Source of the DNA: Nocardia sp. NBC_01329
GTDB taxonomy: Bacteria > Actinomycetota > Actinomycetes > Mycobacteriales > Mycobacteriaceae
DNA length: 64,000 nt
Assembly: GCF_035956715.1 (NCBI RefSeq)
Contig: NZ_CP108381.1
Span: forward strand, 5,736,001-5,800,000
Direction: 5' to 3'
The position numbers were made by a program, and so were the translations under genes. This document shows, piece after piece, positions 56,226 to 64,000 of this stretch. Positions within the stretch are counted from its first letter, which is position 1. Each line of letters begins with the position of its first letter. The notes beneath the pieces were generated by a model. It had not been told where the DNA came from and did no database searches. It was given only the letters and a program-made list of their open reading frames with translations.

Positions 56226-57309
56226 TGGAGACACCAACAAGTCCAGTGTTCGCGTCGCCATCGTGGGTGTGGGCAACTGCGCCTCTTCGCTCGTCCAGGG
56301 CGTCCAGTACTACCGGGATGCCGACGATTCCACGACGGTGCCCGGACTGATGCATGTGCGGTTCGGCGAATACCACGTTCGTGACGTGCAGTTCGTGGCC
56401 GCCTTCGACGTGGACGCCAAGAAGGTCGGCTTCGACCTGTCCGAGGCGATCTTCGCCAGCGAGAACAACACCATCAAGATCTCCGACGTAGCGCCGCTCG
56501 GCGTGACCGTCCAGCGCGGCCCCACCCTCGACGGCATCGGCAAGTACTACGCCGAAACCATCGAACTCGCCGAATCCGACCCGGTCGACGTCGTCAAGGC
56601 GCTGAAGGACTCCGAGGCCGACGTCCTCGTGTCCTACCTGCCGGTAGGCTCCGAAGAAGCCGACAAGTTCTACGCCCAGTGCGCGATCGACGCCGATGTG
56701 GCGTTCGTCAACGCGCTGCCGGTGTTCATCGCCTCGGATCCGGAATGGGCCGAGAAGTTCCGCGCCGCGGGGGTCCCGATCGTCGGCGACGACATCAAGA
56801 GCCAGGTCGGCGCCACCATCACCCACCGGGTGATGGCGAAACTGTTCGAGGACCGCGGTGTCCAGCTCGACCGCACCATGCAGCTGAACGTCGGCGGCAA
56901 CATGGACTTCAAGAACATGCTGGAGCGTGAGCGACTGGAATCGAAGAAGATCTCCAAGACCCAGGCGGTCACCAGCAACCTGAAGAAGGAAATGGGCGCC
57001 GGCGATGTGCATATCGGCCCCTCCGACCACGTGGGCTGGCTCGACGACCGCAAATGGGCCTACGTCCGCCTCGAAGGCCGTGCCTTCGGTGATGTACCGC
57101 TGAACCTGGAGTACAAGCTCGAGGTGTGGGACTCACCGAACTCGGCCGGCATCATCATCGACGCGGTTCGCGCCGCGAAGATCGCCAAGGACCGCGGCAT
57201 CGGCGGACCGGTCATCCCGGCGTCGGCATACCTGATGAAGTCCCCGCCGCAGCAGCTGCCCGACGATATCGCCCGCACACAGCTGGAAGCTTTCATCATC
57301 GACGCGTAA
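56218..57309 (+). CDS. ino1: Inositol-1-phosphate (myo-inositol-3-phosphate) synthase
   Basis: This 363-residue NAD-dependent enzyme converts glucose-6-phosphate to inositol phosphate, the precursor of phosphatidylinositol mannosides and mycothiol. The N-terminal Rossmann motif is VAIVGVGNCASSLVQGVQYY. Catalytic blocks include GDDIKSQVGATITHR, LNVGGNMDFKNMLERER, SNLKKEMGAGDVHIGPSDHV and a C-terminal GIGGPVIPASAYLMKSPP. ATG at 56218 overlaps the padR end. A perfect hairpin terminator follows. Confidence 0.96.
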   Translation: MSSGDTNKSSVRVAIVGVGNCASSLVQGVQYYRDADDSTTVPGLMHVRFGEYHVRDVQFVAAFDVDAKKVGFDLSEAIFASENNTIKISDVAPLGVTVQRGPTLDGIGKYYAETIELAESDPVDVVKALKDSEADVLVSYLPVGSEEADKFYAQCAIDADVAFVNALPVFIASDPEWAEKFRAAGVPIVGDDIKSQVGATITHRVMAKLFEDRGVQLDRTMQLNVGGNMDFKNMLERERLESKKISKTQAVTSNLKKEMGAGDVHIGPSDHVGWLDDRKWAYVRLEGRAFGDVPLNLEYKLEVWDSPNSAGIIIDAVRAAKIAKDRGIGGPVIPASAYLMKSPPQQLPDDIARTQLEAFIIDA

Positions 57310-57324
57310 GCGGTCGAGAGCAGA

Positions 57325-57367
57325 ACCCGGCCGCCGTGAACACTCGAAATGTTCACGGCGGCCGGGT
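57325..57367 (+). terminator. Terminator of padR-ino1
   Basis: A perfect 18-bp stem (57325-57342 with 57350-57367) and loop CTCGAAA begin 15 bases after the ino1 stop. Confidence 0.85.
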
Positions 57368-57440
57368 CTGTTGTGGGAGCGGCGTGGGAGTTCCGGAATC
57401 GGGCCCTGGTCCCCGGCCACCGAGACGGTACGGTTTCGTC

Positions 57441-58085
57441 GTGACCGAAGCCTCCGCCTTGCCCGACACCGGGTCGGCCTATGACGCCGTCGCCTCTCTC
57501 TACGCCGAGCTCTTCAGTGACATGCTCGATGCCTTACCGCTGGAACGTGCACTGCTTGCCGCGTTCGCCGAACTCGTACAAGCTCACGGCGGCGGACCGG
57601 TCGCCGATATCGGATGTGGCCCCGGTCAGGTCACCGCTCACCTACGGGCGCTCGGATCGAATACGTTCGGCGTCGACCTTTCGCCCGCAATGATCGCCTT
57701 GGCCCGGCAGGCGTATCCGGAGCTGCGGTTCGAGGAGGGATCGATGACCGCTCTGGACCTCCCCGACGAAGTGCTCGGCGGCATTCTCGCTTTCTACTCG
57801 ATCATCCACCTACCACCTGAGCAACTGCCGGTCGTGTTCACCGAATTCCAGAGAGTGCTGGCGCCGGGCGGCTACCTGCTACTCGGATTTTTCGCCGGCC
57901 CCGATGCGCAACCGCGAGAGTTCGACCACAAGGTGGCGCTTGCCTACCGATGGTCGCCCGACAGTCTCGCGGAACTGTTGGCCGCGGCCGGGTTCGTCGA
58001 GGTCGGCCGTCTGCTGCGGGAGCCGCACGAGGGCGAACGGGGCCGACAGGCCCAGCTGCTGGTTCGCAAGCCGCCGAGGTCCTGA
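57441..58085 (+). CDS. Class I SAM-dependent methyltransferase
   Basis: This 214-residue protein has motif I VADIGCGPGQVTAHL, GVDLSPAMIALARQAYP, EGSMTALDLPDE, GGILAFYSIIHLPPEQL and FQRVLAPGGYLLLGFF, a standard Methyltransf_11/25 fold. GTG at 57441. The substrate is unknown. It ends before the second minisatellite/palindrome block. Confidence 0.88.
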   Translation: MTEASALPDTGSAYDAVASLYAELFSDMLDALPLERALLAAFAELVQAHGGGPVADIGCGPGQVTAHLRALGSNTFGVDLSPAMIALARQAYPELRFEEGSMTALDLPDEVLGGILAFYSIIHLPPEQLPVVFTEFQRVLAPGGYLLLGFFAGPDAQPREFDHKVALAYRWSPDSLAELLAAAGFVEVGRLLREPHEGERGRQAQLLVRKPPRS

Positions 58086-58144
58086 TCGTTGTCACCCGCG
58101 GTGGGGGCGGGTCGCTTCCGACGGTGAACGCGGGTCTTCGGGGA

Positions 58145-58330
58145 TGTTGAGGGTGGGCTTGTTCGTGGGGTGAGTGGTGGGGTCACTTGTGAAGGTGGGG
58201 GGTGGCTCGTGCAGGTTGGGGGGCTTGCTTGTGAAGGTGGGGGGCCGCTCATGAAGGTGGGGGGTCGCTCATGAAGGTGGGGGGTCGCTCGTGAAGGTGG
58301 GGGTGGGGTCGCTCGTGAAGGTGCTGTGTT
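58145..58330. repeat. G-rich minisatellite, second locus
   Basis: 20-bp units of the form GAAGGTGGGGGGTCGCTCGT stand head to tail at 58233, 58253, 58273 and (24-bp variant) 58293, preceded by looser G-rich DNA. Runs of five to six G on one strand could form quadruplexes. It leads straight into the palindromic element, as at 20.4 kb. Confidence 0.82.
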
Positions 58331-58500
58331 TTTGGCGCGCTGGCGCGCGCGGGGTTGAGGCCCTGAAGTCTCGCCGTTCAGGCCTCGAGACTCGCGCCTG
58401 CGGCGCATGCGCTTCGAGGCCTGAACGGCGAGACGGCCTCAACCCTTTGGGGTGTCTCGTAAGACTCGACTCATTGGGTTGGGTCGGGATTCGACGTGCG
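58331..58500. repeat. Long palindromic repeat element, copy 2
   Basis: The nested palindrome at 58354-58443 (21-bp inner arms 58368-58388 with 58414-58434, 25-base loop) is identical over 90 bases to 20438-20527. The GC hairpin before it and the tail up to about 58481 also match, save one or two bases. It lies between convergent genes, 38 kb from copy 1, indicating recent copying or gene conversion. Confidence 0.87.
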
Positions 58501-58560
58501 GGTCGGTGTTGGGGCTGTTGGGGATGGTAGCTCGGGTGGGTGGGAAAATCGGGCGGGTAT

Positions 58561-58986
58561 TCAGTCCAGGGAGACGTAGACCTCTACCGAGGTCGGTCCT
58601 ATGTAGCGTTCCAGTTCGGCGGTGTGGGAACGGGTTATCGTGCCTGCCTTCTCCGCTTCCCGGACCCTTGCCCATGCTGTGCGGAGCAGGTCGTAGGGTT
58701 TCTCGGTGACCACGAACTTTGCGTAGCGGCCGGTCGGGACCCGGGTGAGAACATCGCCCGGATCCAGGTCGTCCATACCTTTGATCTCGTAGCCGAGTAC
58801 GGCTACCGCGTGGTCGCCCTGGCCGATGTAGGCGGCGACGCGGGGGACGTTCTTCTCGCGGGAGAGGTAGCGGTCCCAGGTGAAGTTCACCAGGTCGAGG
58901 TCGCGGGCGGTCACTTCACGGCCGGCCAGCGGGATGGTCAGCCCGGCTACCAGGCTTTCGTCGAGTTCGACAATTTCGAAGTCCAC
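58561..58986 (-). CDS. GyrI-like/effector-binding-domain protein
   Basis: This 141-residue protein, MDFEIVELDESLVAGLTIPL...GRYAKFVVTEKPYDLLRTAW...VEVYVSLD, fits the stand-alone GyrI-like (AraC effector-binding, Cass2-type) small-molecule-binding fold. The upstream gene encodes a paralogue and ends 8 bases before this start. No DNA-binding domain. Ligand unknown. Confidence 0.75.
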   Translation of the reverse strand: MDFEIVELDESLVAGLTIPLAGREVTARDLDLVNFTWDRYLSREKNVPRVAAYIGQGDHAVAVLGYEIKGMDDLDPGDVLTRVPTGRYAKFVVTEKPYDLLRTAWARVREAEKAGTITRSHTAELERYIGPTSVEVYVSLD

Positions 58987-58994
58987 AGCTGTTC

Positions 58995-59462
58995 CTACCT
59001 GCTCACCGAATCATCTTCTGCCAGTGCGACGAACACTTCCACCGTGTGCTCGTCGGGGTAACGCTCGTAGTCGCCGGCATACGAGCGGATCAACCGCCCG
59101 GCGGCCTCGGCGTCCCAGATCGCGCGCCACAGGGTCACGATCGTTTCGCCCAGGTCGTCGCCGCTGAGGGTGAACCGCGCGTAGCGGCCGGCGGGGATAC
59201 GGGCGAGGACATCGCCGGGTAGTAGGTCGTCGAGGCTGTGACAGCGGTAGCCGATGATATGGGTGAGGTAGGAGTTGATCTCCGGGGCATGATCGACGAA
59301 CGCGCTGGCGGGGTGACCGGGTAAGGAGCGAGCCAGGGTACGTTTCCAGGCTTCTTCGACTCTGGTGCGGCGCGGCCCTTCCACGGCGAGTGCCGGGCTG
59401 CGTAGCACCATTCCCGCCACCAGCGTTTCCGGGCGGTCAACGACATTGAATTCCACCGGCAT
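58995..59462 (-). CDS. GyrI-like/effector-binding-domain protein, paralogue
   Basis: This 155-residue protein shares the layout of the downstream gene: FNVVDRPETLVAGMVLRSPA, LLPGDVLARIPAGRYARFTL, and HTVEVFVALAEDD at the end. The two form a short operon of tandem duplicates. Such domains bind cationic or amphipathic ligands in known members. The 177 bases upstream, to the PBP gene, hold nothing obvious. Confidence 0.75.
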   Translation of the reverse strand: MPVEFNVVDRPETLVAGMVLRSPALAVEGPRRTRVEEAWKRTLARSLPGHPASAFVDHAPEINSYLTHIIGYRCHSLDDLLPGDVLARIPAGRYARFTLSGDDLGETIVTLWRAIWDAEAAGRLIRSYAGDYERYPDEHTVEVFVALAEDDSVSR

Positions 59463-59639
59463 AGCCCCTATGTCTCGTCATACGTCGTCGCTCCAGCGCA
59501 TATCCTCCCGCACGCCAGTCCCGGCACGGGCGTCGGCCCGGGCCGGGCCGGTCGGTCGGATGGGCGACATCTCACTCTTGGCCAACGATGCTGCCACGCC
59601 GACCGTTCCTTCGGAGGGATCACGACCGGAATCTGTAGA

Positions 59640-61997
59640 TCACGGTACGGGTATCGTGACGCCGGGCAGGATTTCGACGACTCGTGGGGCCGGCGGCGGG
59701 GGCGGTGCCGGTGGTGCCGGTGCGGGCGCGGGCCCCTCCACCGGGGGAGGGGCCGGTGCCTGCGGTTCCGGCTGGTATTCGGGTTCGGGCACATACGGTT
59801 CGGAGGCGGGCGGGATCACGATGAACGGTTGCTGGGGGGACGGCTGTTGCTGCTGCGGCTCCGGTTGCCGGGGAGGCTGCGGGTTGAGGATGTCGTAAGG
59901 GTTGCCCGAAGGCTGCTGGGGTGCGGCGGGGACGACCGGGGCGGGGTTCGACGGCGGTGCGCCGATCTGCTCGACAGGGGTATCGACCAAAGCGCCGTCC
60001 ATGGTCTGTTTCCAGATATCGGAGGGGAGACCGGACCCGTAGATCGGGCCGCCGCCCGCGGTCACGATCGGGAGATTCGATTCGGTACCGACCCAGACCG
60101 CGGTGGACAGCGACGGGGTGAAGCCCACCATCCAGGCATCCTTGTTCTGGCCGGTATCACCCAACTGGGTGGTGCCCGTCTTGGCCGAGGAGGGTCGCCC
60201 GCTGAGCCCGTGACCATTGGAATACGACGCGATGGGAAGCATGGCCGCTGCGGTCTGGGCCGCGATGGTCTGCGGAATCCGCTGTTCGGCGGGTGGCGGT
60301 TGCGCGCCGGTCCGCTGCTTCGGTTCACCGCCGCGATCCAGCAGGACGCGGCCGTCGCCGCGGACCACGCGCTGTACGAAGTACGGCTGGTGGTAGCGGC
60401 CATCGCCGGCGACGGTGGCATATGCCGACGCCATGTCGATCGGCCGCACCAGATAGGTCCCGAGCACGATGGAGGGCATGGGTGCCGAACCCATCTCGGT
60501 GAGCGACTGGCCCGGGACTCCGGGAATATCCTGGGGGATACCGGCCTGATGGGCGGCGTCGGCGATCGCCTGGGGGCCGTTGTTCATGGCGAGGGTGAGC
60601 CGGTAGAAGCTGGTGTTGAGGGAGCGTTTGTAGGCCTCGCTCACACTGCAGGTACCGCAGGATTCGTTCTCGACATTGCGTACCAGCACACCGTTGACAT
60701 CCACGGGCGCACTGTCGAAGGCCCGGGAGAGCGGGATGCCCTGCTGCAATGCTGCGAGGACCGCGAAGGTCTTGAACGCCGATCCCGTCTGGACCGGGGC
60801 CTGGGCGAAGTCGAAACCGATACCGTCGGCGCCACCGTAATAGGCGCGTACCGCTCCGGAACGCGGGTCGATGGAAGTCACCGCGGTTCGCAGTTCCGGC
60901 GGCTGTCCGTCGAGGGCGCCGGTCACGGCGGCGGTGGCCGCCTGCTGGGCTTTCGCGTCGATAGTGGTGGTGATCTGCAGTGCGCCGGTGTTCAGCTCTT
61001 GATCGGAGATCCCGGCGTCGGACAGTTCGCGCAACACCTGGGCTTTGATATGGCCCTCGGGGCCACGCGTGCTGTTCGCGTCCTCGGGAGCGGGCGGCGG
61101 GACCGTCGGTGGGAAGACGATCGCGTCGCGCTCACCCGGGGCCAGTGCCTTCATCTCGACCATTCCGTTGAGCACGTAGTTCCAGCGTTGCAGCAGCTGG
61201 GGGAGCCGCGCCTGCGGATCCAGCGCGGACGGGGAGCGGATGAGGGCGGCGAGGACGGCGCCCTCGGCGGTGGTCAGTTCGAGCACCGGTTTCCCGAAAT
61301 AGGCCTCGGCGGCGGCAGCGACACCGTAGGCGCCACGACCGAAGTAGATGGTGTTCAGATAGGCGCCGAGGATCTCGTCCTTGCTCCATTCCTTCGACAT
61401 CTTCGACGAGATGATCAGCTCGTGGGCTTTGCGGCTGACGGTGCGCTCGGAGTCGAGGAAAGCGTTCTTCACATACTGCTGGGTGATCGTGGAACCGCCC
61501 CCGGCGTTGGCCCGGCCCAGTACGTTGTCGCGAACCGCGCGCAGCAGACCCGACGTGGAGAAACCGGGGTTGCTGTAGAAGTTGCGGTCCTCCGCGGACA
61601 GCACCGCCTCACGGACGTGTTCGGGTACATCCGACAGCGGCACCGGGGTGCGGTTGCCCTCCGGTGGCACGACCTTCGCCAGCACGGTCGTGCCGTCGGC
61701 GGCCGTGATGGTGGCGGTCTGGTTGATGGGCACCGTCCCGGCGGCCGGGATCTCGGCACTCCAGTAGACCAGCGCGACCAACAGCGCGGGGACCGCGACC
61801 AGAATGGTGAACAGCCAGAGCAGCAGATGGCGGATGCGCCGGCCGCGTGTCCGGTGCGGACGGATATATGCGGGCGGCCGGGGTGGGTGGGGATTCGGCC
61901 CGGAATCGTCGAGCTGGTTCCAACCGGCTATGGACGGATACCGGGGTGGCTGGGGTGTGTTGCGACCACGTCTGGAACGGAACGAGCTCACGATCAT
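59640..61997 (-). CDS. Second bifunctional class A penicillin-binding protein
   Basis: This 785-residue PonA1-type enzyme has a short cytoplasmic tail, one membrane helix (HLLLWLFTILVAVPALLVAL), GT51 motifs AEDRNFYSNPGFSTSGLLRA and GGGSTITQQYVKNAF, and transpeptidase motifs GSAFKTFA (active Ser), SLNTSFYR and AKTGTTQLGDTG. The tail is Pro/Gln-rich. It differs from the copy at 49.7-52.7 kb mainly in lacking the ~240-residue P/G/R-rich N-terminus. No PASTA domain, so it is not PonA2-like. Both appear fully catalytic. Confidence 0.92.
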   Translation of the reverse strand: MIVSSFRSRRGRNTPQPPRYPSIAGWNQLDDSGPNPHPPRPPAYIRPHRTRGRRIRHLLLWLFTILVAVPALLVALVYWSAEIPAAGTVPINQTATITAADGTTVLAKVVPPEGNRTPVPLSDVPEHVREAVLSAEDRNFYSNPGFSTSGLLRAVRDNVLGRANAGGGSTITQQYVKNAFLDSERTVSRKAHELIISSKMSKEWSKDEILGAYLNTIYFGRGAYGVAAAAEAYFGKPVLELTTAEGAVLAALIRSPSALDPQARLPQLLQRWNYVLNGMVEMKALAPGERDAIVFPPTVPPPAPEDANSTRGPEGHIKAQVLRELSDAGISDQELNTGALQITTTIDAKAQQAATAAVTGALDGQPPELRTAVTSIDPRSGAVRAYYGGADGIGFDFAQAPVQTGSAFKTFAVLAALQQGIPLSRAFDSAPVDVNGVLVRNVENESCGTCSVSEAYKRSLNTSFYRLTLAMNNGPQAIADAAHQAGIPQDIPGVPGQSLTEMGSAPMPSIVLGTYLVRPIDMASAYATVAGDGRYHQPYFVQRVVRGDGRVLLDRGGEPKQRTGAQPPPAEQRIPQTIAAQTAAAMLPIASYSNGHGLSGRPSSAKTGTTQLGDTGQNKDAWMVGFTPSLSTAVWVGTESNLPIVTAGGGPIYGSGLPSDIWKQTMDGALVDTPVEQIGAPPSNPAPVVPAAPQQPSGNPYDILNPQPPRQPEPQQQQPSPQQPFIVIPPASEPYVPEPEYQPEPQAPAPPPVEGPAPAPAPPAPPPPPAPRVVEILPGVTIPVP

Positions 61998-62059
61998 CTC
62001 CTCTCGGAGCGTCGGAAAAACTCAGGCGCACCACCGCCGGTCCTCAGGATACCCAGTGA

Positions 62060-62950
62060 TCAGCTTTTGACGCCGCCCGCGGTGAGCCCGGAGATGATTC
62101 GCCGCTGGAAGACGAGTACCAGTATCACCAGCGGAACGGTCACCAACGTGCCCGCGGCCATGATCGCCGCATACGGTTCCACCAGGGGATTGTTCCCGGA
62201 GAAACGGGCGATTGCCACGGTCACCGGTTCCGTTTCGCTACCGGATAGGACTCGGGCGAGTAGATATTCGTTCACGGCGGCGATGAACGCCAGGATCGCG
62301 GTGGTGAACACCGCGGGCGCGGCCAGCGGCAGCATCACCAAACGGAAGGCCTGGACTTTGGTGGCGCCGTCGATACGGGCCGCCTCCTCGAGTTCCCATG
62401 GCAGTTCGGCGAAGAACGAGGCCAGGATGTAGACGGTCAGCGGCAGCACGAAGGAGATGTTCGGCAGGATGAGCGCCTGGTACCTGCCGATCCAGCCGAT
62501 ATCGGTGAACAGCTGGAACAGCGGGGTCACCAGCACTACGACCGGGAACATCGACGCGCTCAGGATCAGTCCGGACACCAGGTAGCGACCCTTGAAGGTG
62601 AGCCGTGCCAGCGCGTAGGCGGCCATGATCCCGATGACCAGCGCGATCGCGGTGGTGGCGGTGCCGATGATCACGCTGTTGAGCAATGCCCGGCCGAAAT
62701 CGTTACCGCGGCTGGTGTCGAAGGCGTCGCGGAAGTTGTCCAGGGTGACGTGGGTGGGCCACGGCGTGGGATCGAAGGTGTAGGCGGGGTCGCGGAACGC
62801 GGTCACCGCCATCCAATAGAACGGGCCCAGCCCCCACAGGAACACGATCAGGGCGCCCACGTAGATACGGGCCGAGCCGAGCCTGCGCCGCCAGGACGAT
62901 GCCGGCCGGGCGGCCCCGGTTTGCTGTGTTGTTGTCACCGCGGCCATCAC
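62060..62950 (-). CDS. Sugar ABC transporter permease, SugB/MalG-like
   Basis: This 296-residue inner-membrane permease has six helices and the EAA loop EEAARIDGATKVQAFRLVMLP that contacts the ATPase. It ends LVFQRRIISGLTAGGVKS, very like SugB of the trehalose-recycling LpqY-SugABC system as recalled. The start is GTG 62950 or ATG 62947; the latter overlaps the upstream stop. The solute-binding protein and ATPase are not in the window. Confidence 0.88.
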   Translation of the reverse strand: MMAAVTTTQQTGAARPASSWRRRLGSARIYVGALIVFLWGLGPFYWMAVTAFRDPAYTFDPTPWPTHVTLDNFRDAFDTSRGNDFGRALLNSVIIGTATTAIALVIGIMAAYALARLTFKGRYLVSGLILSASMFPVVVLVTPLFQLFTDIGWIGRYQALILPNISFVLPLTVYILASFFAELPWELEEAARIDGATKVQAFRLVMLPLAAPAVFTTAILAFIAAVNEYLLARVLSGSETEPVTVAIARFSGNNPLVEPYAAIMAAGTLVTVPLVILVLVFQRRIISGLTAGGVKS

Positions 62951-63981
62951 GCCTTCCGCTGTTCTTCCTGCGTCCGCACCGCGTTCGCACCCAATACCTT
63001 CACCAGCAGGAAGGCCGCCGCGAAGATCAACAGGAAGGTGATCGTCGACAGCGCCGCCGCACTGTTGGGACCCTGCCGCGTCTGCTCCACCACCAGCACC
63101 GACAAGGTCCGGGTGGCCGGCAGATCATTTGTCATGATGGCGGGCAGGTCGTACATGCGCAGCGCGTCCATGGTGCGGAACAGCACCGCGACCAGCAACG
63201 CCGGCTTGAGCAGCGGCATGGTGATCTGGGTGAACCGCTGCCAGGCCGAGGCGCCGTCCACCCGCGCCGCCTCGTAGACGTCCTCGGGGATGATCTGCAG
63301 TCCGGCCAGCAGCAGCAGCGCCACGAACGGCGCGGTTTTCCACACATCGGCGGCGATCACCGCGAAACGGGCCGGCCAGGCGTCGGAGGTCCACAGGATC
63401 TCGGTGCCGAACACGGTGTTGACCACACCGTCGTACTGGAACATGAATTCCCAGAGCCGGGCCGTCACCGCCGTCGGGATCGCCCACGGGATCAGTACCG
63501 CCGCACGCAGCAGCGCCCGGCCCTTGAAGGTTTTGCCCATGACGATCGCCATGCCCAGCCCGATCGCCACCTCCAGCGTCACCGTGACGACCGCGAAGAA
63601 CAGCGTGACGCCGACGGCACCCCAGAACTCGGAGCCCAGATTGCCGGTCGGGCATTCGGTGACGCCCCCGGTGATCACCTGGCACTGACCGACGAGCCAG
63701 TGCAGGTAGTTGTAGAAGGTGCCTTCGCCGCTGTCGACGAAACGGCCGGTCGCCGGATCGAGCTGATCGTCGTAGGTGAACGACATCCACAGCGCCCGCA
63801 GCACCGGATAGCCGATCACCACGGTGAGCGCTATCAGTACCGGCGCGACGAACAGCCACGCCCGACCCGACAGGCGGGCTTCATCACGAAGCCTGCCGGC
63901 CGTCCCACGATCCGCGCGTGCGTTCGCGGGCTTTTCTGTACGGACCGACGCCTGCGCGTCCGTTCCGGAAGGATCCGACAC
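62947..63981 (-). CDS. Sugar ABC transporter permease, SugA/MalF-like
   Basis: This 344-residue permease is preceded by a polar ~35-residue N-terminus; its EAA loop is YEAARVDGASAWQRFTQITMP. A large extracytoplasmic loop carries two cysteines (GQCQVITGGVTECPTG). GTG at 63981 has GGAGAGAG 5 bases upstream. It overlaps the SugB-like gene and would form the channel heterodimer. The operon continues beyond the right edge. Confidence 0.88.
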   Translation of the reverse strand: MSDPSGTDAQASVRTEKPANARADRGTAGRLRDEARLSGRAWLFVAPVLIALTVVIGYPVLRALWMSFTYDDQLDPATGRFVDSGEGTFYNYLHWLVGQCQVITGGVTECPTGNLGSEFWGAVGVTLFFAVVTVTLEVAIGLGMAIVMGKTFKGRALLRAAVLIPWAIPTAVTARLWEFMFQYDGVVNTVFGTEILWTSDAWPARFAVIAADVWKTAPFVALLLLAGLQIIPEDVYEAARVDGASAWQRFTQITMPLLKPALLVAVLFRTMDALRMYDLPAIMTNDLPATRTLSVLVVEQTRQGPNSAAALSTITFLLIFAAAFLLVKVLGANAVRTQEEQRKA

Positions 63982-64000
63982 CGTTACTCTCTCCTACGGG

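Overview
The window is high-GC actinobacterial chromosome from the mycolic-acid group, and most resembles Nocardia or a close relative. The clues are GTG/TTG starts, an Sdh1-type succinate dehydrogenase operon with a partner like M. tuberculosis Rv0250c, a FadD5-like ligase, an F420-type (Ddn-like) reductase, KstR-type operators, Ino1 next to a PadR regulator, a PonA1-like PBP beside a DUF5318 gene, and the gene order rpsF-ssb-rpsR-rplI-dnaB. No tRNA, rRNA or CRISPR was seen. Comparisons with M. tuberculosis are from memory of protein families, not from a search.

Layout. 0-4.2 kb: sdhB, sdhA and membrane anchor, all minus strand, with a small Rv0250c-like gene upstream. 4.4-5.9 kb: an ORC/Cdc6-like AAA ATPase bracketed by three copies of TATCTA-N10-TAGAGA. 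6-19.9 kb: NlpC/P60 hydrolase, S4 RNA-binding protein, a decayed AT-KR polyketide synthase, metallo-hydrolase, nitronate monooxygenase, FadD5-like ligase, a parS-like site, a Cys-less isochorismatase-fold protein, an LPG-synthase/pseudokinase membrane protein, SGNH hydrolase, ABC1 kinase and GntR regulator. 19.9-20.8 kb: repeats (G-rich minisatellite plus long palindromes). 20.8-23.5 kb: a second nitronate monooxygenase with KstR-type operators, and a GT87 transferase.

23.7-27.6 kb is a core block: an S6:S18 autoregulatory leader, rpsF, ssb, rpsR and rplI, a strong terminator, a cluster of DnaA boxes, and dnaB. 27.6-33.3 kb is an accessory islet with an IS256-type transposase remnant, an APH-like protein, a Ddn-like reductase, an AHSA1/ArsR/VOC operon with two operators, a 20-codon dnaB relic and an acetyltransferase.

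33.3-47.8 kb is a large tellurium-resistance (Ter) type stress and biosynthesis cluster: a DUF475 (TerC-like) membrane protein, TerD, a coiled-coil protein, an HpcH/citrate-lyase-like TIM barrel, an 814-residue fusion of two phosphoribosyltransferase-like modules with TRSP and PELOTA domains, a HAD phosphatase, DUF389, an operon of three AIM24 paralogues, and two unusual TerD-domain proteins. A tandem palindromic repeat sits in the divergent promoter region between the AIM24 and TerD operons. The gene set fits the predicted pathway for a nucleoside-like metabolite linked to TerD/TerC.

47.8-64 kb returns to cell-envelope genes: a second GT87 transferase, a PonA1-like PBP, DUF5318, two DUF1707 membrane proteins, PadR-ino1, a methyltransferase, another minisatellite/palindrome, two GyrI-like proteins, a second class A PBP, and two sugar ABC permeases (SugA/SugB-like). 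The DnaA-box cluster, the parS-like site and dnaB suggest proximity to oriC, but dnaA and dnaN are not in the window.
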